A stretch of DNA of 14,536 nucleotides. It comes from UBA4064 sp050179135 (GTDB lineage: Bacteria > Desulfobacterota > Desulfobacteria > Desulfobacterales > Desulfatirhabdiaceae). The DNA is taken from assembly GCA_050179135.1 (NCBI GenBank), contig JBFXFK010000128.1:1-14536 (forward strand), read 5' to 3'. Positions 14,285 through 14,536 of the stretch are shown piece after piece. Position numbers and translations under genes: made by a program. Every line of letters starts with the position of its first letter. Within the stretch, counting starts at the first letter, position 1. A model generated the notes under the pieces. It was not told the origin of the DNA. It was given only the letters and a program-made list of their open reading frames with translations, and did no database searches.

Positions 14285-14536
14285 ATGGAAGAGCATCCCG
14301 CTGCTGTGACCATGAAAGGCAACCCCCTGACCCTTTTGGGCAATATGCCCCAGGCCGGTCAGACCGCTCCGGACGCAGAACTGCTTGACAACAGCCTGGC
14401 CCCGGTTCAGATCAGTTCATACCGGGGGAAAATTGTCATTATTCCTTCCGTGCCGTCGTTGGATACCCCGGTGTGTGATATCCAAACCCGGTGGTTTAAT
14501 GCCGAGGCAGGCAATCTGGGAGCCGATGTTGTCATA
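14285..14536 (+). CDS. tpx: Thiol peroxidase Tpx (partial, runs off the right end)
   Basis: Tpx is an atypical 2-Cys peroxiredoxin that reduces hydrogen peroxide and organic hydroperoxides using thioredoxin, protecting an anaerobe from oxidative stress. The 84 visible residues cover the N-terminal half. TMKGNPLTLLG near 9-19 matches the Tpx N terminus, APDAELLDN follows, and the active-site block PSLDTPVCDIQTR carries the peroxidatic cysteine C64 (C61 in E. coli). The resolving cysteine lies beyond the window. A strong AAGGAGG at 14273-14279, five bases before the ATG, fixes the start. It has its own apparent promoter and is probably independent of the cooC-helicase-VWA run. Confidence 0.95.
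   Translation, partial: MEEHPAAVTMKGNPLTLLGNMPQAGQTAPDAELLDNSLAPVQISSYRGKIVIIPSVPSLDTPVCDIQTRWFNAEAGNLGADVVI

Overview
The window looks like chromosomal DNA of an anaerobic, probably sulfate-reducing member of the Desulfobacterota (Desulfobacteraceae/Desulfosarcina-like). This placement is an inference. It rests on moderate GC, a CO-dehydrogenase maturation ATPase (CooC), a stand-alone NifU/IscU-like scaffold, MoxR and NorD-like VWA proteins, and short-period intergenic arrays of a kind I associate with that group. I see no rRNA, tRNA, CRISPR array, transposase, phage gene or replication origin.

Minus-strand block (1 to about 5.5 kb), read right to left: a DUF47/PhoU-like protein (5538-4870); Lon protease with a candidate promoter and palindromic sites upstream (4643-2217); tsaB, overlapping the lon stop by 4 bases (2220-1528); a 200-base gap with a long imperfect hairpin built from CTTTGCG-type repeats (1388-1468); a NifU/IscU-type Fe-S scaffold (1327-902); and a MoxR-family AAA+ ATPase (860-3). 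These are housekeeping protein quality control, t6A tRNA modification, Fe-S assembly and chaperone-like functions.

Plus-strand block (5.7 to 14.5 kb): a dynamin-superfamily, EHD-like GTPase with a membrane hairpin (5746-7221); an array of 8-bp repeats (7228-7327); a secreted GH17-like glucan-active protein that most likely starts at a TTG (7359-8300); a second array with 9-bp period (8366-8407); then a tight run of cooC (8480-9235), a Ski2/Mtr4-type helicase (9235-11346) and a large NorD-like VWA protein (11366-14131). A terminator-like hairpin and a good sigma70-type promoter precede tpx, which runs off the right end (14285-14536).

The most unusual items are the two short-period arrays bracketing the GH17 gene, the membrane-anchored EHD-like GTPase, and the coupled run of cooC, helicase and VWA gene. 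The VWA protein belongs to a family that normally works with a MoxR ATPase, yet the only MoxR gene here is about 10 kb away on the other strand. No complete new defence system or mobile element could be shown from the sequence alone.
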